Assembly (NCBI GenBank): GCA_900550865.1
Contig: URTM01000003.1
Coordinates: 54,609-118,608, forward strand
Source of the DNA: an uncultured Dorea sp.
Lineage (GTDB): Bacteria; Bacillota; Clostridia; Lachnospirales; Lachnospiraceae
Reading direction: 5' to 3'
Length of the DNA: 64,000 bases
The notes below the pieces were generated by a model. It did no database searches. It was not told the DNA's origin and saw only the letters and a program-made list of their open reading frames with translations. Position 1 is the stretch's first letter; each line of letters starts with the position of its first letter. A program made the position numbers and the translations under genes. Shown piece after piece: positions 18,047-26,911 of the stretch.

Positions 18047-19774
18047 TTATTGTTTTTCAATGCCAAGATACGGCAATATATTTTCAAATATATTACCGAT
18101 CACCGGAGCTGCGATCGTTCCTCCATAATATACCCCCTGCGGGTCATAGATCACACACATCCCCAGGATCTTTGGATCTTCAGCCGGAGCAAATCCCACA
18201 AAAGAAGAAATATACTTATTGGCACTTCGCGGAAGTGTCTGGGACGTTGCTGTCTTGCCGCCGATCCGGTATCCCTCTACATAAGCATTTTTTCCCGAGC
18301 CTTCGGAAACTACACTTTCCAGAAGCATCCGCATGGTTTCAGAGGTCTGCTCCGATACAATATGTTTCTTTTCACTATAGCGAAACACTTTTGTTGTCTT
18401 TCCCTCTTCCTTCTGTATTTCTATTCCAAAATGCGGCGTCACTCTTCTGCCTCCGTTTACCAATGCACTCACCGTTGCCGCAAGCTGAATCGGGGTAATC
18501 TGGAACGACTGTCCAAAACTGATCGTCGCCAGTTCCACCTGCCCGATATTCTCTTTTTTGTGCATGATCGTCCCTGCCTCTCCCGGAATATCAACCCCCG
18601 TCAGCTCCATCAGTCCAAATTGCCGGAAATAATCGCAGAAGCGGTCAACTCCGATCCTTAATCCCACCTCAATAAATACTGGATTGCATGAGTTCTGTAT
18701 CCCCTGTACAAAATTTTCAGCCCCATGTCCCCCCACTTTATGACACCTTATCCTACGGTCTTCCACCACTTTATACCCTGGACAGCTGAACTGATCGTCA
18801 AGATGTACCGCTCCTTCTTCCAGTCCTGCCGATGCTGTAATGATCTTAAATGTACTTCCCGGTTCGTAGGTATCATTAATACATCCATTTCTCCACATCT
18901 GATTCAATGCATCCTGCTTCTGTTCGTCTGTCATATCCACATCAGATATTTCTTCATTATTCAGTTCAAACGGCTGATTGAGATCAAACTCCGGAACATT
19001 TACCATCGCATAGATTTCTCCATTATGTGGATTCATAAGGATCACAGCCACTTTTTCCGCCTGTTTTTCCCGCCTTACTTTTTCCGCCATCTGCATGGCA
19101 TACTTCTGCATATTATAATCCAGGCTGATTTTCAACGTATTCCCGGTCACAGGCTCTTTCCTGTCCTCTGCGACTCCTTCCAGTTCGATTCCACGCGCAT
19201 CCGTTGTCGTCAGAATTTTTCCATCAATTCCTTTCAGATATTTTTCATATTTTACTTCCAGACCTATAATCCCCTGATTATCTCCTCCTGTAAATCCAAG
19301 AACTTTCGAGGCAAGCTCGTGATATGGATAATACCGCTTAAAATCTTCATCTACTTTCACACCATCCAAGCCCAGATTCCGGATCTGGTCTCCTGTCTTT
19401 TTATCCACATTTGATTTGACCCTTTCAATCGAAGAAATTTTTTCCACACGTTTTCGCACCTGTTCTTCATCCATTTCCAGCAATTCCGCTAATTTTGCAA
19501 TTACGGTTTCCGGATCCCGGATCTGACTGTGGATCACGGAAATCGTACACACAGTACGGTTTGTTGCCAGTACAACTCCGTTCCGATCTACGATTTCTCC
19601 CCTTGCAGCCTTAATATCCCTTTCCCGTTCATGCAGATCCTCTGCTTTTTTCTGATAATATTCTGCATCAAACACCATCAGATATACCAGTCTTCCGATC
19701 AGATACAGAATCAGTATAAATGCACCTGCAAAAACTACTACTATTTTCTTTTTATGAAATGTCTTATTTTTCAC
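18047..19774 (-). CDS. Class B penicillin-binding protein with a KTA third motif
   Basis: A 575-residue DD-transpeptidase of the FtsI/SpoVD type. It has one N-terminal membrane anchor (VVVFAGAFILILYLIGRLVYL), a dimerisation domain (RGEIVDRNGVVLATNRTV), and the transpeptidase domain with motif I STFKI, motif II SCN (NSCNPVF) and, in place of the usual KTG, KTATS in GGKTATSQTLPR. There is no PASTA domain. The start is GTG, only a few bases after a hairpin with a T-run (19781-19827). It lies 77 bp behind the larger PBP gene. One of the two paralogues is probably vegetative FtsI and the other SpoVD, and the sequence does not decide which. Confidence 0.92.
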   Translation of the reverse strand: MKNKTFHKKKIVVVFAGAFILILYLIGRLVYLMVFDAEYYQKKAEDLHERERDIKAARGEIVDRNGVVLATNRTVCTISVIHSQIRDPETVIAKLAELLEMDEEQVRKRVEKISSIERVKSNVDKKTGDQIRNLGLDGVKVDEDFKRYYPYHELASKVLGFTGGDNQGIIGLEVKYEKYLKGIDGKILTTTDARGIELEGVAEDRKEPVTGNTLKISLDYNMQKYAMQMAEKVRREKQAEKVAVILMNPHNGEIYAMVNVPEFDLNQPFELNNEEISDVDMTDEQKQDALNQMWRNGCINDTYEPGSTFKIITASAGLEEGAVHLDDQFSCPGYKVVEDRRIRCHKVGGHGAENFVQGIQNSCNPVFIEVGLRIGVDRFCDYFRQFGLMELTGVDIPGEAGTIMHKKENIGQVELATISFGQSFQITPIQLAATVSALVNGGRRVTPHFGIEIQKEEGKTTKVFRYSEKKHIVSEQTSETMRMLLESVVSEGSGKNAYVEGYRIGGKTATSQTLPRSANKYISSFVGFAPAEDPKILGMCVIYDPQGVYYGGTIAAPVIGNIFENILPYLGIEKQ

Positions 19775-19780
19775 GCAAAA

Positions 19781-19827
19781 ATCCCCATAGAAGCTTTGTT
19801 ATAATCTATGAAAACTTCTATGGGGAT
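19781..19827 (-). terminator. Terminator-like hairpin between the two PBP genes
   Basis: Perfect 13-base arms (19781-19793 and 19815-19827) enclose a 21-base loop. Reading minus, TTTTT follows the stem at once, and the GTG of the next gene begins six bases later. The only ribosome-site candidate (GGGGA) lies inside the 3' arm. This could partly end the upstream transcript and limit translation of the second PBP. Confidence 0.6.
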
Positions 19828-19851
19828 ATGATTCCCGGCAACTGTACTATT

Positions 19852-21777
19852 TTACTGTTGTGTCGTTTGTGTTGTTGTGTCTGTCCCTGTTGTTGCATCA
19901 GCCTCTGTTGTTGTGTCTGTCCCTGTTGTTGTACCGGCTTCACTGTCTGCTTTTTTCTCAATTCCAAGGTATGGGAAAATATCTGTCATGATCTGTGATG
20001 CAAGCTGTGTTGCATATCCACTGTTAGCCTGTACGGCTGAGTTTGGTTCATCAATTACGACATACACCATAACCTGAGGATTCTCCTGTGGTGCATATCC
20101 GATAAACGAAACGAGATATTTGCCATTTCCACGCGGAAGTTTCTCTGCTGTACCGGTCTTTCCGCCTACCGCATAACCTTCTACCGCCGCACTGGCACCG
20201 GTTCCTTCCTCTACAACGCCCAGCATATAATCTTTGATAATATCACTGGTTTCTTTGGAAATTGTCTTTTTAACCAATATCGGATCTTTATTTTCCGATA
20301 CATTTCCATTCTCATCCTGAATCTGTTTTACTACATGAGGCTCATAGTAATTACCACCGTTGAGCAGCGAACAGAAGGATGCCGCCATCTGCGTCATCGT
20401 AACATTAAAGTTCTGGCCAAATGCATTTGTTGCCAGACTGGCCGGATCCATCGTTGCCGGCGTATACAAAAGTCCGCTGGTCTCTCCCTCTCCCGGAAGA
20501 TCAATTCCCGTATATTCTCCGAATCCGAATAATCTCTGATATCTGCAAAATTCTTCGGTTCCAATACTTGCACCAATCTGCATCAGTGCTACGTTACAGG
20601 AATTCTCCAATGCCTGTTTCAATGTTTCCTGTCCGTGGCCGGACCTGTTACTGCAGTGAATATCATGATCTCCGACATGCATCACACCACCGCATACATA
20701 GCTCTCATTTCCTTTCAGATCTCCCAGTTCGAGTCCGGCTGCTATCGTAAACGGCTTGAACGTAGATCCCGGTTCATACGTATTACTTACACAATAATTG
20801 TTCCACAGATCATTCAATGTATCCAGTTTTTCCTGATCCGTCATCTCGTTTAACTGCTCTTCCGTATAATACTTTGTCAGATCTCTTGGTTTATTCAGAT
20901 CATAATTCGGATAAGATGCTTCTGCAAGAATTTCTCCATTCTGAGGATTCATAACGATCACACCGGTATTCTTACTCCCTTCACCTTCTGTCTCCTCATC
21001 CTTATGTTCTTCATTGAATGCCAGTATATGCTGTTCCACAATACTCTGAACCTGGAGATCGATCGTAGATACAACCGTACTTCCATTATCCGGCTCCTTT
21101 ACCGTTCTCTCATATCCGGAGTCTTCGTTCAGATATCCATACTCTCTGCCATCGGTACCATTTAAAATTGAATTATATGAAGCTTCTATACCATTGCTTC
21201 CCACATTTCCATTCGTCGTAAATCCGATCACGTCACTTGCCAGTGTATTATATGGATATTTTCTTGTATAATCTTCTTCCAGCCACACTCCCTGTACATT
21301 CTGATTTTTCTCTGTATCTGCCGTAATTTTTTCGAATTGTTGTGCTTCTTTATAACTTATGCCCTTTTTCAGAACAAGATATCTGCTGTTCGGATTCTTT
21401 TTTACCTGCTTCCGAATAGATTTCTTTTTCAGCGCAAAGCATTCTGATAATGCTTTCACTGTAGGATTCATATATTTTTTATTACTGGTCAGTGTCTTTG
21501 CATCAACCACTACATTATATACTCTTTCGCTGGTCGCAAGCTTTGTTCCGTTACGGTCTACAATATCGCCTCTTTTGAACGGAATCGTACGGTTATTGTA
21601 CTGTTGCTGATCCAGAACAACTTTTGTATACTTTTCTCCTTTTGAAGCATTAATATAAGTAATCCATCCTATCAAGAAAATAAAAGCTAGTATAATTGCC
21701 ACAAAGAGCATTACTAGCTTTTTCTGCATAAGAGTTGAAATTTTTTTCCTAAAAAAATTTGTTTTTCTTTTTGCCAT
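19852..21777 (-). CDS. Class B penicillin-binding protein (SpoVD/FtsI-like)
   Basis: A 641-residue DD-transpeptidase that cross-links peptidoglycan with an SEDS partner. It has a membrane anchor (LVMLFVAIILAFIFLIGWITY), a dimerisation domain (RGDIVDRNGTKLATSERVYNVV), motif I STFKPF, motif II SCN (ENSCNVAL) and motif III GGKTGTAEK. The tail past residue 610 is a Thr/Asp/Ala repeat (TTGTDTTTEADA, period 12) ending TQQ, with no PASTA domain. GGTGGG precedes the ATG. It follows ftsL by 8 bp. Order and size fit SpoVD or FtsI equally. Confidence 0.92.
   Translation of the reverse strand: MAKRKTNFFRKKISTLMQKKLVMLFVAIILAFIFLIGWITYINASKGEKYTKVVLDQQQYNNRTIPFKRGDIVDRNGTKLATSERVYNVVVDAKTLTSNKKYMNPTVKALSECFALKKKSIRKQVKKNPNSRYLVLKKGISYKEAQQFEKITADTEKNQNVQGVWLEEDYTRKYPYNTLASDVIGFTTNGNVGSNGIEASYNSILNGTDGREYGYLNEDSGYERTVKEPDNGSTVVSTIDLQVQSIVEQHILAFNEEHKDEETEGEGSKNTGVIVMNPQNGEILAEASYPNYDLNKPRDLTKYYTEEQLNEMTDQEKLDTLNDLWNNYCVSNTYEPGSTFKPFTIAAGLELGDLKGNESYVCGGVMHVGDHDIHCSNRSGHGQETLKQALENSCNVALMQIGASIGTEEFCRYQRLFGFGEYTGIDLPGEGETSGLLYTPATMDPASLATNAFGQNFNVTMTQMAASFCSLLNGGNYYEPHVVKQIQDENGNVSENKDPILVKKTISKETSDIIKDYMLGVVEEGTGASAAVEGYAVGGKTGTAEKLPRGNGKYLVSFIGYAPQENPQVMVYVVIDEPNSAVQANSGYATQLASQIMTDIFPYLGIEKKADSEAGTTTGTDTTTEADATTGTDTTTQTTQQ
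19871..19931. repeat. Tandem repeat in the PBP C-terminal tail
   Basis: A 25-bp stretch is repeated exactly (19871-19895 and 19907-19931) at a 36-bp period. It encodes the 12-residue TTGTDTTT-type unit of the tail. Confidence 0.7.
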
Positions 21778-21785
21778 AATCCCAC

Positions 21786-22337
21786 CTATTTCTTATTCTT
21801 GTCCGACTGAGCAAGCACACCGCTTTCCGGGATATTGTCATATTGTTTTACATAATCGGCTGCCGGATTGTCATATTCTACAATCTGATCCGGCGTGGCA
21901 TATGTCATACCAAGCTGATTGATTGCTCTTTCTCTGATTTCATCCAGATTTACAGAATCCACAACCGCATTATATTTTGTTGTATTTTCTTCTTTTAAAT
22001 CCGCGAGCTCTTCCTGAAGGGCTGTAACACGTTTTGATCTTTGTGTCAGTTCAGACTGTAATCGTACATAATTAACGCACAAAAGCAATACAATTGTTGC
22101 AGCAATGGTCAGAAATACAACATACGATGCATTCATATGAAGTGCCCGTTTTCTATTCTTCCGGACCTGTCTGCTCGTTCGTTTTCCTGGTTTTGCGGAT
22201 GTTCGTTTTTTTCCCGGTTTATATTCTGGCTTTGTAACTACATTGCCATACATATAAGCCTGTCCCGCTCTCGAATAAGCGGAATCATATCCGCCGGACT
22301 GGCGTCTTCTGCTCGCATAGTTTTTTTCTGCTGCCAT
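21786..22337 (-). CDS. FtsL-like divisome protein
   Basis: A 183-residue bitopic membrane protein. A long basic cytoplasmic part (residues 1-65) precedes a helix MNASYVVFLTIAATIVLLLCVNYV. A leucine-rich coiled coil follows (LQSELTQRSKRVTALQEELADLKEEN) and then a conserved LDEIRERAINQLGMTYATPDQIVEY segment typical of FtsL/DivIC. It links FtsQ with the septal polymerase. Its place between rsmH and the PBP gene is the usual ftsL position. The cytoplasmic extension is longer than in Bacillus. Confidence 0.82.
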   Translation of the reverse strand: MAAEKNYASRRRQSGGYDSAYSRAGQAYMYGNVVTKPEYKPGKKRTSAKPGKRTSRQVRKNRKRALHMNASYVVFLTIAATIVLLLCVNYVRLQSELTQRSKRVTALQEELADLKEENTTKYNAVVDSVNLDEIRERAINQLGMTYATPDQIVEYDNPAADYVKQYDNIPESGVLAQSDKNKK

Positions 22338-22373
22338 CTACGCCACTCCTTTCTTTTTGACTCCCCGGTCCTT

Positions 22374-23309
22374 TTAGCAATGCTCAAATATCCTTAATTT
22401 CGCACTCTTAGACCGGCTGTTATATTCTAGTTCTTCTTCACTCGGAAGAATCGGCTTTCTGGTAACAACATGCCCTTTGGAAACATTGCCACATACGCAC
22501 ACAGGGAAATCCGGTGGACAAGTGCATGGATTTTCATTTTTCTTAAATGCACTCTTCACAATCCGGTCCTCCAGTGAATGGAATGTAATAATACACAATC
22601 TTCCACCAGGGTTCAACATTTCAATCATATCATCCAGAGAATTCTTTAATACATCTAATTCCCGGTTCAATTCAATTCGAATAGCCTGAAACGTCCTTTT
22701 TGCAGGATGCCCAGACTTCTTCTGATATTTCATTGGTATAGAGGCTCTGATAATCTCAGTAAGCTGCCCCGTCGTTTCAATCGGACTTTTACCACGTGCC
22801 ATAACGATATGTTTGGCTATATTTTTCGCAAACTTATCCTCCCCGTAGTCTCTGATCACGCGGTATAAATCCATCTCTGAGTAATCATTGACGATGTCTC
22901 TGGCAGTCATCTTCTGACGTCTGTCCATTCTCATATCCAGAGGCGCATCTTCACGATAAGAAAATCCTCGTTCTGCCGTATCCAACTGATAAGATGATAC
23001 GCCCAGATCAAGGACGATTCCATCGACTTTGTCAATTCCCAATTCCTGAAGCTTTGACTTCATATCACAATAATTGCTTCGGATTATTGTAACTTTCTCC
23101 CCGAAGTCTTTTAATCGGATGCCCGCAGCCTCGATTGCCGCCTCATCCTGGTCTATTCCTATAATACTCCCTTTTTCACCGAGACGTCTGCATACTTCAT
23201 ATGCATGTCCGCCTCCACCAAGCGTTCCGTCTACATATATGCCATCGGGCTTGATGTTTAATCCTTCAATTGTCTCATTCAGTAATACTGATTTGTGTTC
23301 GAATCCCAT
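22374..23309 (-). CDS. rsmH: 16S rRNA (cytosine-1402-N4)-methyltransferase
   Basis: It methylates N4 of C1402 in the ribosomal P site. The 311 residues contain the SAM-binding DGTLGGGGHAYEV and GIDQDEAA, the conserved DGIVLDLGVSSYQLD, MRMDRR, KRTFQAIRIELNREL and ITFHSLEDRIVK. A cysteine group CTCPPDFPVCVCG follows. It starts 11 bp after mraZ ends, with GAGGGAG before the ATG. Confidence 0.97.
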   Translation of the reverse strand: MGFEHKSVLLNETIEGLNIKPDGIYVDGTLGGGGHAYEVCRRLGEKGSIIGIDQDEAAIEAAGIRLKDFGEKVTIIRSNYCDMKSKLQELGIDKVDGIVLDLGVSSYQLDTAERGFSYREDAPLDMRMDRRQKMTARDIVNDYSEMDLYRVIRDYGEDKFAKNIAKHIVMARGKSPIETTGQLTEIIRASIPMKYQKKSGHPAKRTFQAIRIELNRELDVLKNSLDDMIEMLNPGGRLCIITFHSLEDRIVKSAFKKNENPCTCPPDFPVCVCGNVSKGHVVTRKPILPSEEELEYNSRSKSAKLRIFEHC

Positions 23310-23320
23310 ATCTTCTCCCT

Positions 23321-23761
23321 CTAGATACTGAATCCGCTTTCTTCCATATCAGATGCAATATCTTCAATGTTAAGTTCCACTTCAGCATTCTTTTCATCCC
23401 ATCTTGCTTTATCCCAGATCTCGGCACGCTTCCCCATACCGATGAATACAACTTCTTTATCCAGATGTGCAAATGTACGAAGTACAGAAGGGATTAGAGT
23501 TCTGCCTTGCTTGTCAAGGTCGCCGTCCGACGCACTTCCCTGAAAAAAATATGCGAACGCACGTGCTTTTTTATCAGTGGTGGTTGGTAATGCGTTAAGT
23601 TTTTCTTCAAAAGCATTCCATTCTGCTTCCGGATACACATACAGACAATTCTCCATTCCTTTTGTAATGACGAAATGCTCCCCTAAATCGTCACGAAACT
23701 TAGCAGGAATGATCAGACGCCCTTTGGCATCAATATTATGACTGTACTCTCCTTTCAGCAT
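23321..23761 (-). CDS. mraZ: Transcriptional regulator MraZ
   Basis: This AbrB-fold DNA-binding protein represses the division and wall cluster by binding repeated boxes near the promoter. Its 146 residues hold two half-domains, each with the DXXXR signature: IDAKGRLIIPAKFR and LDKQGRTLIPSVLR. AAGGAG precedes the ATG. It is the first gene of the cluster, and its own presumed target boxes lie 80-126 bp upstream. Confidence 0.97.
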   Translation of the reverse strand: MLKGEYSHNIDAKGRLIIPAKFRDDLGEHFVITKGMENCLYVYPEAEWNAFEEKLNALPTTTDKKARAFAYFFQGSASDGDLDKQGRTLIPSVLRTFAHLDKEVVFIGMGKRAEIWDKARWDEKNAEVELNIEDIASDMEESGFSI

Positions 23762-23840
23762 AGAATTCTCCTTTTCTCAGTGATATATTCCGAAATCCGA
23801 CCGTTAGAATCAAAAATTATTTGCATTCAGACCGTGTCAT

Positions 23841-23922
23841 CCACTTTCATACCACTTTACTCCACTTTTCACCACTTTCTACCACTTGAACCCATTGTAA
23901 ACTACTTTTTTATGCTTTTCAA
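23841..23922 (-). promoter_or_regulatory. mra operon promoter with five MraZ boxes
   Basis: Reading minus, TTGAAA (23917-23922), a 17-bp spacer and TACAAT (23894-23899) form a good sigma-A promoter. Directly downstream the unit AAGTGGNNNN recurs five times at 10-11 bp spacing (CCACTT on the plus strand at 23841, 23852, 23862, 23872 and 23882). Tandem 10-bp GTGG/TGGG boxes are the known MraZ operator layout. Placement at the start site suggests direct autorepression. Confidence 0.75.
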
Positions 23923-23963
23923 GACCTTTTAAGAAATTAAGATAATTTTAAGGCAAAAAAATA

Positions 23964-23987
23964 GTGAACAGGATTTCTCCTGTTCAC
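23964..23987. terminator. Bidirectional terminator upstream of the mra operon
   Basis: Perfect 10-bp stem GTGAACAGGA/TCCTGTTCAC with a TTTC loop, flanked by A7 and T6 runs. It ends the small membrane protein gene and insulates the mraZ promoter. Confidence 0.85.
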
Positions 23988-24009
23988 CTCGTTTTTTCTT
24001 CATATTCTT

Positions 24010-24264
24010 CTATTCTGTAGTTGTTCCACTATCTGATAAAGACTGACTGAGACTGGCAATTGCAGAATAATCAATCGTTACCTTTTGCTTCGGCTGTTTG
24101 GATTCATATATGTTATATACTGAAAAACCTGCCATCACGATCAACGCTGCCGCCACAACACATGCTGCACCTCTACGTAAATAGCTCTGTATCTTTTCTT
24201 TCTTCATCTGCTTTTTACGATTTTTCTTTGCTTCTTTATATTTATCTACTTTTGCCTGACTCAT
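24010..24264 (-). CDS. Small single-pass membrane protein, unknown function
   Basis: An 84-residue protein with a lysine-rich cytoplasmic N-terminus (KYKEAKKNRKKQMKKEK), one membrane helix (GAACVVAAALIVMAGFSVYNIY) and a short external Ser/Thr-rich end. AAGGAG precedes the ATG. It lies 54 bp downstream of the DegV gene on the same strand and is closed by the 23964-23987 terminator. No family is recognised. Confidence 0.72.
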   Translation of the reverse strand: MSQAKVDKYKEAKKNRKKQMKKEKIQSYLRRGAACVVAAALIVMAGFSVYNIYESKQPKQKVTIDYSAIASLSQSLSDSGTTTE

Positions 24265-24318
24265 AGTTTCTCTGCTCCTTTTTTATCCGATATACCCATT
24301 TTAACACACTCCATCGGA

Positions 24319-25158
24319 TTATACAACTACAATCACGCCTCCATCAGCAGCATACATACTGCTGATTCCTGCCGTATCCACAATGATCACGTCTTTAAAT
24401 TCAGCCTTTTCAAGTAACATCGTTTTTACCGATTCTGCACGCTCTCTGCAATTACAATGAGCGATTGCAAGAACCTTTTTCTCCGGATCTTTAAGATTTG
24501 CTGCTACTTCTTCTACCATTCTGGCCAGTCCCTTTTTCATTCCTCTTGCATTGGCCAGCTGCTGAATATTTCCCTCCGGGGTTGACCCCATTACAGGTTT
24601 TATATTTAATGCCGTTGCAACTACGGCTTTTAATCCCTTCAATCTTCCATTCTTTTTCAGAATATCCAGTGTTTCCAGAATGAAATACGTATGCTGTTCT
24701 TCAATATATGCATCTACCGTATCAATTACTTCCCGGAAACTGAGTCCCTTTTCCTCACACTCTGCGATCTTCATTCCGATCAGAGTCTCTCCTACCGATG
24801 CTGACTTGGAATTAAATACATGAATCTCTTTTTCTCCATATTCTTCTTCATATAAATGCTTTCCAAGCTCTGCACTGTTATAGGAACCACTAAGTTCAGA
24901 TGATAATGTCACCGCATATACATGCTCTGCGTCACAATGATATTCTTCCATATACCGCTCCGGTGACGGGCAGGATGATTTCGGGCATTCGTTTGATTCT
25001 CTGATCCTTCTTAAAAAATCTGCCTGATCAAATGTTTCATCATCTATGATATGATATCCGTTCACATCGATCTGCAAAGAAGCCGTCTCAAAGTGCCCCG
25101 ACTTTTTCATCTCTTCTGTTAATTCTCCACAACTATCTATGATAATTTTGTAACTCAT
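24319..25158 (-). CDS. DegV family fatty-acid-binding protein
   Basis: A 279-residue two-domain protein of the DegV/FakB family, which carry a fatty acid for phosphorylation by a FakA-type kinase. Typical segments are YKIIIDSCGELT at the start, SSCPSPERY, VTLSSELSGSYNSA, VFNSKSASVGETL, TYFILETLDILKKNGRLKG and the C-terminal HCNCRERAE..VIIVDTAGISSMYAADGGVIVVV. No FakA gene is visible nearby. AGGAGG precedes the ATG. Confidence 0.92.
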   Translation of the reverse strand: MSYKIIIDSCGELTEEMKKSGHFETASLQIDVNGYHIIDDETFDQADFLRRIRESNECPKSSCPSPERYMEEYHCDAEHVYAVTLSSELSGSYNSAELGKHLYEEEYGEKEIHVFNSKSASVGETLIGMKIAECEEKGLSFREVIDTVDAYIEEQHTYFILETLDILKKNGRLKGLKAVVATALNIKPVMGSTPEGNIQQLANARGMKKGLARMVEEVAANLKDPEKKVLAIAHCNCRERAESVKTMLLEKAEFKDVIIVDTAGISSMYAADGGVIVVV

Positions 25159-25306
25159 ATTCTTCCTCCTAATGCAGTTCTTTCTATAAATAATACTTTA
25201 TATATTTGATATAAAAAACTCATTTCGAACCGCCTGCTTCTATTAGAAGTAGTTTTTAATACTACATTATTCATCATAGCATATTTGAACTGGAAATGAA
25301 AGCTTT

Positions 25307-26494
25307 TTATTCGGCAATTTCAATCTTTGATGAAATTCCCAATGCAAGTCCCATTTCTGCCATCAGGAATAAAACCGATGTACCTCCATAGCTGATAAAC
25401 GGAAGCGTAATTCCCGTTGTTGGGATACAGTTGATCACTACCATGACATTCAGAATCACCTGTAATGCAATATGTGCAAATATTCCCGTTACCACCAGTG
25501 ATCCATAAAGATCCGGTGCATTCTGTGCAATGAACAGAAGTCTGTACAACAGCATTCCAAACAGGATCAGAACCATGATCGCACCAAACACACCCAGTTC
25601 TTCACATATAATTGACAGGATCATATCATTTTGTACTTCCGGAATAATCATTTTCTGTGCACTGTTACCCAGACCTTTACCAAAAAATCCACCCGAACCT
25701 ATCGCATATAATGCCTGCATGATCTGATACCCGCCTTCTGATGCATATTTTTCCGGATTCAACCATACCAGAATACGGCGCAAGCGGAAATTCCCACTGG
25801 TTTCCATTGCCATTCCCAAAATTCTTGCACCGATGATTCCTGTAAGAATAATACCAACCGCTAGCACAATGAATATTCTTGTTCTTGGATGTACGACAAA
25901 AATAGTAATACAGGTAATTCCCATAACAATAATTGCTGTACTCAAATTATCTGTAATAATAAATACAACTGCCGCAGAAAACGCTCCCCATGCCAGTACT
26001 CTTTCAATGCCTTCTAAGGTCTTAATCTCTTTTCCCATGCTGCAGATCAGCGCAGGTATAAATAATATAATTGCAATCTTAGCAATTTCTGCCGGTTGTA
26101 ACTGCTGTCCAAAAGGAAGCTTAATCCATCTTTTTGCTCCATTTACTTCTTTTCCTAATGGAGTTTTCACCAGAAACATCATAAAAATAGAAATGAAATA
26201 AAACACTTTTGATTTTTTTATATACCAGTGATAATCAATCTTGCTTACAATCCACATTCCAACAAATCCTGCAATGCAAAACAAAAGCTGTCTTTTAAAA
26301 TAAAACAGACTGTCTCCATTCTGTTTCATCATTGCACTGTAAGAACTTGTACTGTATAACATAACCAGACCAAAACAGATAAGACAGATTAAAATTGCCA
26401 GCAGACTATAATCAAAATATGCGATACTCTTCTCTCTTTTTCTTACTTTTTTCTTTTCGTTTACTCTTCTATTTACTGTTTGATAATTTGCCAT
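25307..26494 (-). CDS. SEDS peptidoglycan polymerase, RodA/FtsW family (second copy)
   Basis: A 395-residue ten-helix membrane glycosyltransferase. Motifs are NGAKRWIKLPFGQQLQPAEIAKIA, YQIMQALYAIGSGGFFGKGLGNS, EVQNDMILSIICEELGVFGA and TTGITLPFISYGGTS. It closely parallels the copy at 14547-15647, so the pair may divide between elongation, septation and spore cortex. It has its own promoter (26517-26545) and is divergent from cotJ. Confidence 0.92.
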   Translation of the reverse strand: MANYQTVNRRVNEKKKVRKREKSIAYFDYSLLAILICLICFGLVMLYSTSSYSAMMKQNGDSLFYFKRQLLFCIAGFVGMWIVSKIDYHWYIKKSKVFYFISIFMMFLVKTPLGKEVNGAKRWIKLPFGQQLQPAEIAKIAIILFIPALICSMGKEIKTLEGIERVLAWGAFSAAVVFIITDNLSTAIIVMGITCITIFVVHPRTRIFIVLAVGIILTGIIGARILGMAMETSGNFRLRRILVWLNPEKYASEGGYQIMQALYAIGSGGFFGKGLGNSAQKMIIPEVQNDMILSIICEELGVFGAIMVLILFGMLLYRLLFIAQNAPDLYGSLVVTGIFAHIALQVILNVMVVINCIPTTGITLPFISYGGTSVLFLMAEMGLALGISSKIEIAE

Positions 26495-26516
26495 ATTCTA
26501 CTCTCCAATCGTATCT

Positions 26517-26545
26517 ATTATACTCAGATATGTCCTTAAAAACAA
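26517..26545 (-). promoter_or_regulatory. Sigma-A promoter of the second SEDS gene
   Basis: Reading minus, TTGTTT (26540-26545), a 17-bp spacer, and TATAAT (26517-26522), 23 bp before the gene start. Confidence 0.6.
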
Positions 26546-26574
26546 CTGTCTGATTCACAACTTTCTTTTAATTT

Positions 26575-26582
26575 CATACAAT
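26575..26582 (+). promoter_or_regulatory. Candidate sigma-E -10 element of the cotJ operon
   Basis: CATACAAT matches the sigma-E -10 consensus and lies 36 bp before cotJA. Its -35 region is poorly conserved. Sigma-E control of cotJ is established in Bacillus subtilis; here it is inferred. Confidence 0.5.
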
Positions 26583-26617
26583 ATTATTGCATAACCTTAC
26601 TGAAAGGAGCAGATGAA

Positions 26618-26911
26618 ATGCCAAATTATCGTTATAACACGCCAGATTATATGCGTCAAAATCATTCTAACGGATGTCATGTCGGTGGAAGCAGCCGGTC
26701 GATGCCGCCCTCTGTATCACCTTCCGCCCCATCCCGTCCTTGCTGTAACATTCATGATCATGACAAATTAAGCGGACTTCCGATTGCAATGTCTTATGTT
26801 CCATGGCAAGAATGGCGTTCTCTCTATGAAGTTGAAAAAGGATTCCGGTGCGGGACTATTTTTGCCGAACTGAATCTTCCATTCTGTTGGAAAGGCGGTG
26901 GCTCACGATGA
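26618..26911 (+). CDS. cotJA: Spore coat associated protein CotJA
   Basis: A 97-residue small coat protein made in the mother cell. The conserved core PIAMSYVPWQEWRSLYEVEKGFRCGTIFAELNLPF is diagnostic for CotJA. The N-terminal half is Ser/Pro-rich and variable. AAAGGAG precedes the ATG by 8 bp. Its stop overlaps the cotJB start (ATGA), so translation is coupled. In Bacillus CotJA is needed to assemble CotJC. Confidence 0.9.
   Translation: MPNYRYNTPDYMRQNHSNGCHVGGSSRSMPPSVSPSAPSRPCCNIHDHDKLSGLPIAMSYVPWQEWRSLYEVEKGFRCGTIFAELNLPFCWKGGGSR

Noticed and set aside
25238..25262. Hairpin with T-run between DegV and the second SEDS gene
   Set aside because: The T-run is on the plus side, where no plus-strand gene ends, and the stem is short, so a terminator call is not supported.
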